In this document: positions 37,202 through 37,413 of the stretch, piece after piece | Layout of the letters: every line of letters begins with the position of its first letter | Position numbering within the stretch: the stretch's first letter is position 1 | Source: Nitrosomonas sp. | GTDB taxonomy: Bacteria; Pseudomonadota; Gammaproteobacteria; Burkholderiales; Nitrosomonadaceae | DNA: 37,413 nucleotides | NCBI GenBank assembly: GCA_021774195.1 | Contig: JAJFJJ010000109.1 | Coordinates: 1-37,413 of the forward strand | Direction of reading: 5' to 3' | The notes under the pieces: model-generated | Seen by the model: the letters and a program-made list of their open reading frames with translations, nothing else | Told to the model about the DNA's origin: nothing | Database searches by the model: none | Program-made: the position numbers and the translations under genes

Positions 37202-37275
37202 ATAAACGACTATCAAACTAAAAACTTCAGTCGCCTTCTTTCAAATTATTACTTATAAGGTATGAAAATAAAATA

Positions 37276-37413
37276 GTAATTATTCAGTACATCAAAGTAA
37301 CTGTTCAGATTGCTCCTATAATTCGTCAGTTCAAGGCACAAAATGTGAGTTTACACGTGTAAATGATCATTTTGTAACACCGAAATGGCGGATTATAGGG
37401 GTAAGCTGAATAG
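37276..37413 (+). repeat. Repeat family B, copy 3 (cut by the window edge)
   Basis: Phased outer repeat GTAATTATTCAG at 37276, inner end GTAACTGTTCAG at 37297 (21 bp apart), palindromic core 37339-37374, and right arm to GCTGAATAG at the window edge. About 4 more bases would complete the 121-bp unit. Confidence 0.85.

Larger units (their letters stand above)
37055..37413. other. Upstream region of the protease gene with repeats
   Basis: No gene. Holds a solo family C end at 37185-37201, the phased B end repeat at 37276-37287, and B copy 3 to the window edge. Between 37085 and 37180 I see only AT-rich sequence that should contain the protease promoter. Confidence 0.5.

Overview
The window looks like a chromosomal segment of a betaproteobacterium, most plausibly Nitrosomonadales (Nitrosomonas-like). 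This is inferred from gene order (ispD-ispF; tsaB-rimI-udg with lplT-alr nearby; trxA-rho-rpmE; sdhC-sdhD-sdhA; thiS-thiG-trmB; rplU-rpmA-obgE-proB), a moderately AT-rich composition, and the style of the rRNA leader at the left edge. I could not run a search, so the genus is a guess. There is no phage, plasmid backbone, CRISPR array, complete insertion sequence or tRNA gene.

Layout. 1-160: promoter and leader of an rRNA operon that runs leftward out of the window. 313-1417: prfB with its programmed +1 frameshift. 1572-5146: a tightly packed rightward operon ispD-ispF-thpR-tsaB-rimI-udg (isoprenoid precursors, RNA and tRNA modification, DNA repair). 5343-9572: a two-gene cassette, a secreted ceruloplasmin-like two-domain multicopper oxidase followed 24 bp later by a large membrane hybrid histidine kinase. 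It sits between udg and lplT, genes I expect to be neighbours in relatives. 9677-14797: lplT, alr, a small cupin, and the leftward trxA-rho-rpmE group. 15051-18812: a ferric-iron-type ABC importer (fbpABC). 18935-21438: a DUF3750 protein and an alanine/glycine:sodium symporter, separated by a mosaic of repeats. 21699-25821: a secreted thermonuclease, an SH3-domain membrane protein, and sdhCDA without sdhB. 26213-27995: thiS-thiG-trmB. 28003-32054: ispB, then rplU-rpmA-obgE-proB. 32100-37054: a DUF1624 membrane protein, gloB, a GNAT acetyltransferase, a DUF4019 lipoprotein-sized secreted protein, and an RTX/M10 metalloprotease.

The most unusual content is of two kinds. (1) The oxidase/kinase cassette: the oxidase keeps all ligands for a trinuclear copper centre plus one type 1 copper and reads like ceruloplasmin domains 1 and 6 fused directly; the kinase has a Cache sensor facing the same compartment, an unusual His-Gln in place of His-Glu at the phosphorylation site, and a terminal receiver with no onward partner here. 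(2) A set of non-coding repeats in the gaps between genes. Family B (about 121 bp, four copies) has long terminal inverted repeats, a strictly 36-bp near-palindromic core, and a 21-bp-phased extra copy of the end sequence on one side. Family A (161 bp) is a hairpin element nested inside one B copy with a CTA duplication. Family C (229 bp) has inverted ends and a TTTAG duplication, and its end sequence also occurs alone, once as the ribosome binding site of a gene.
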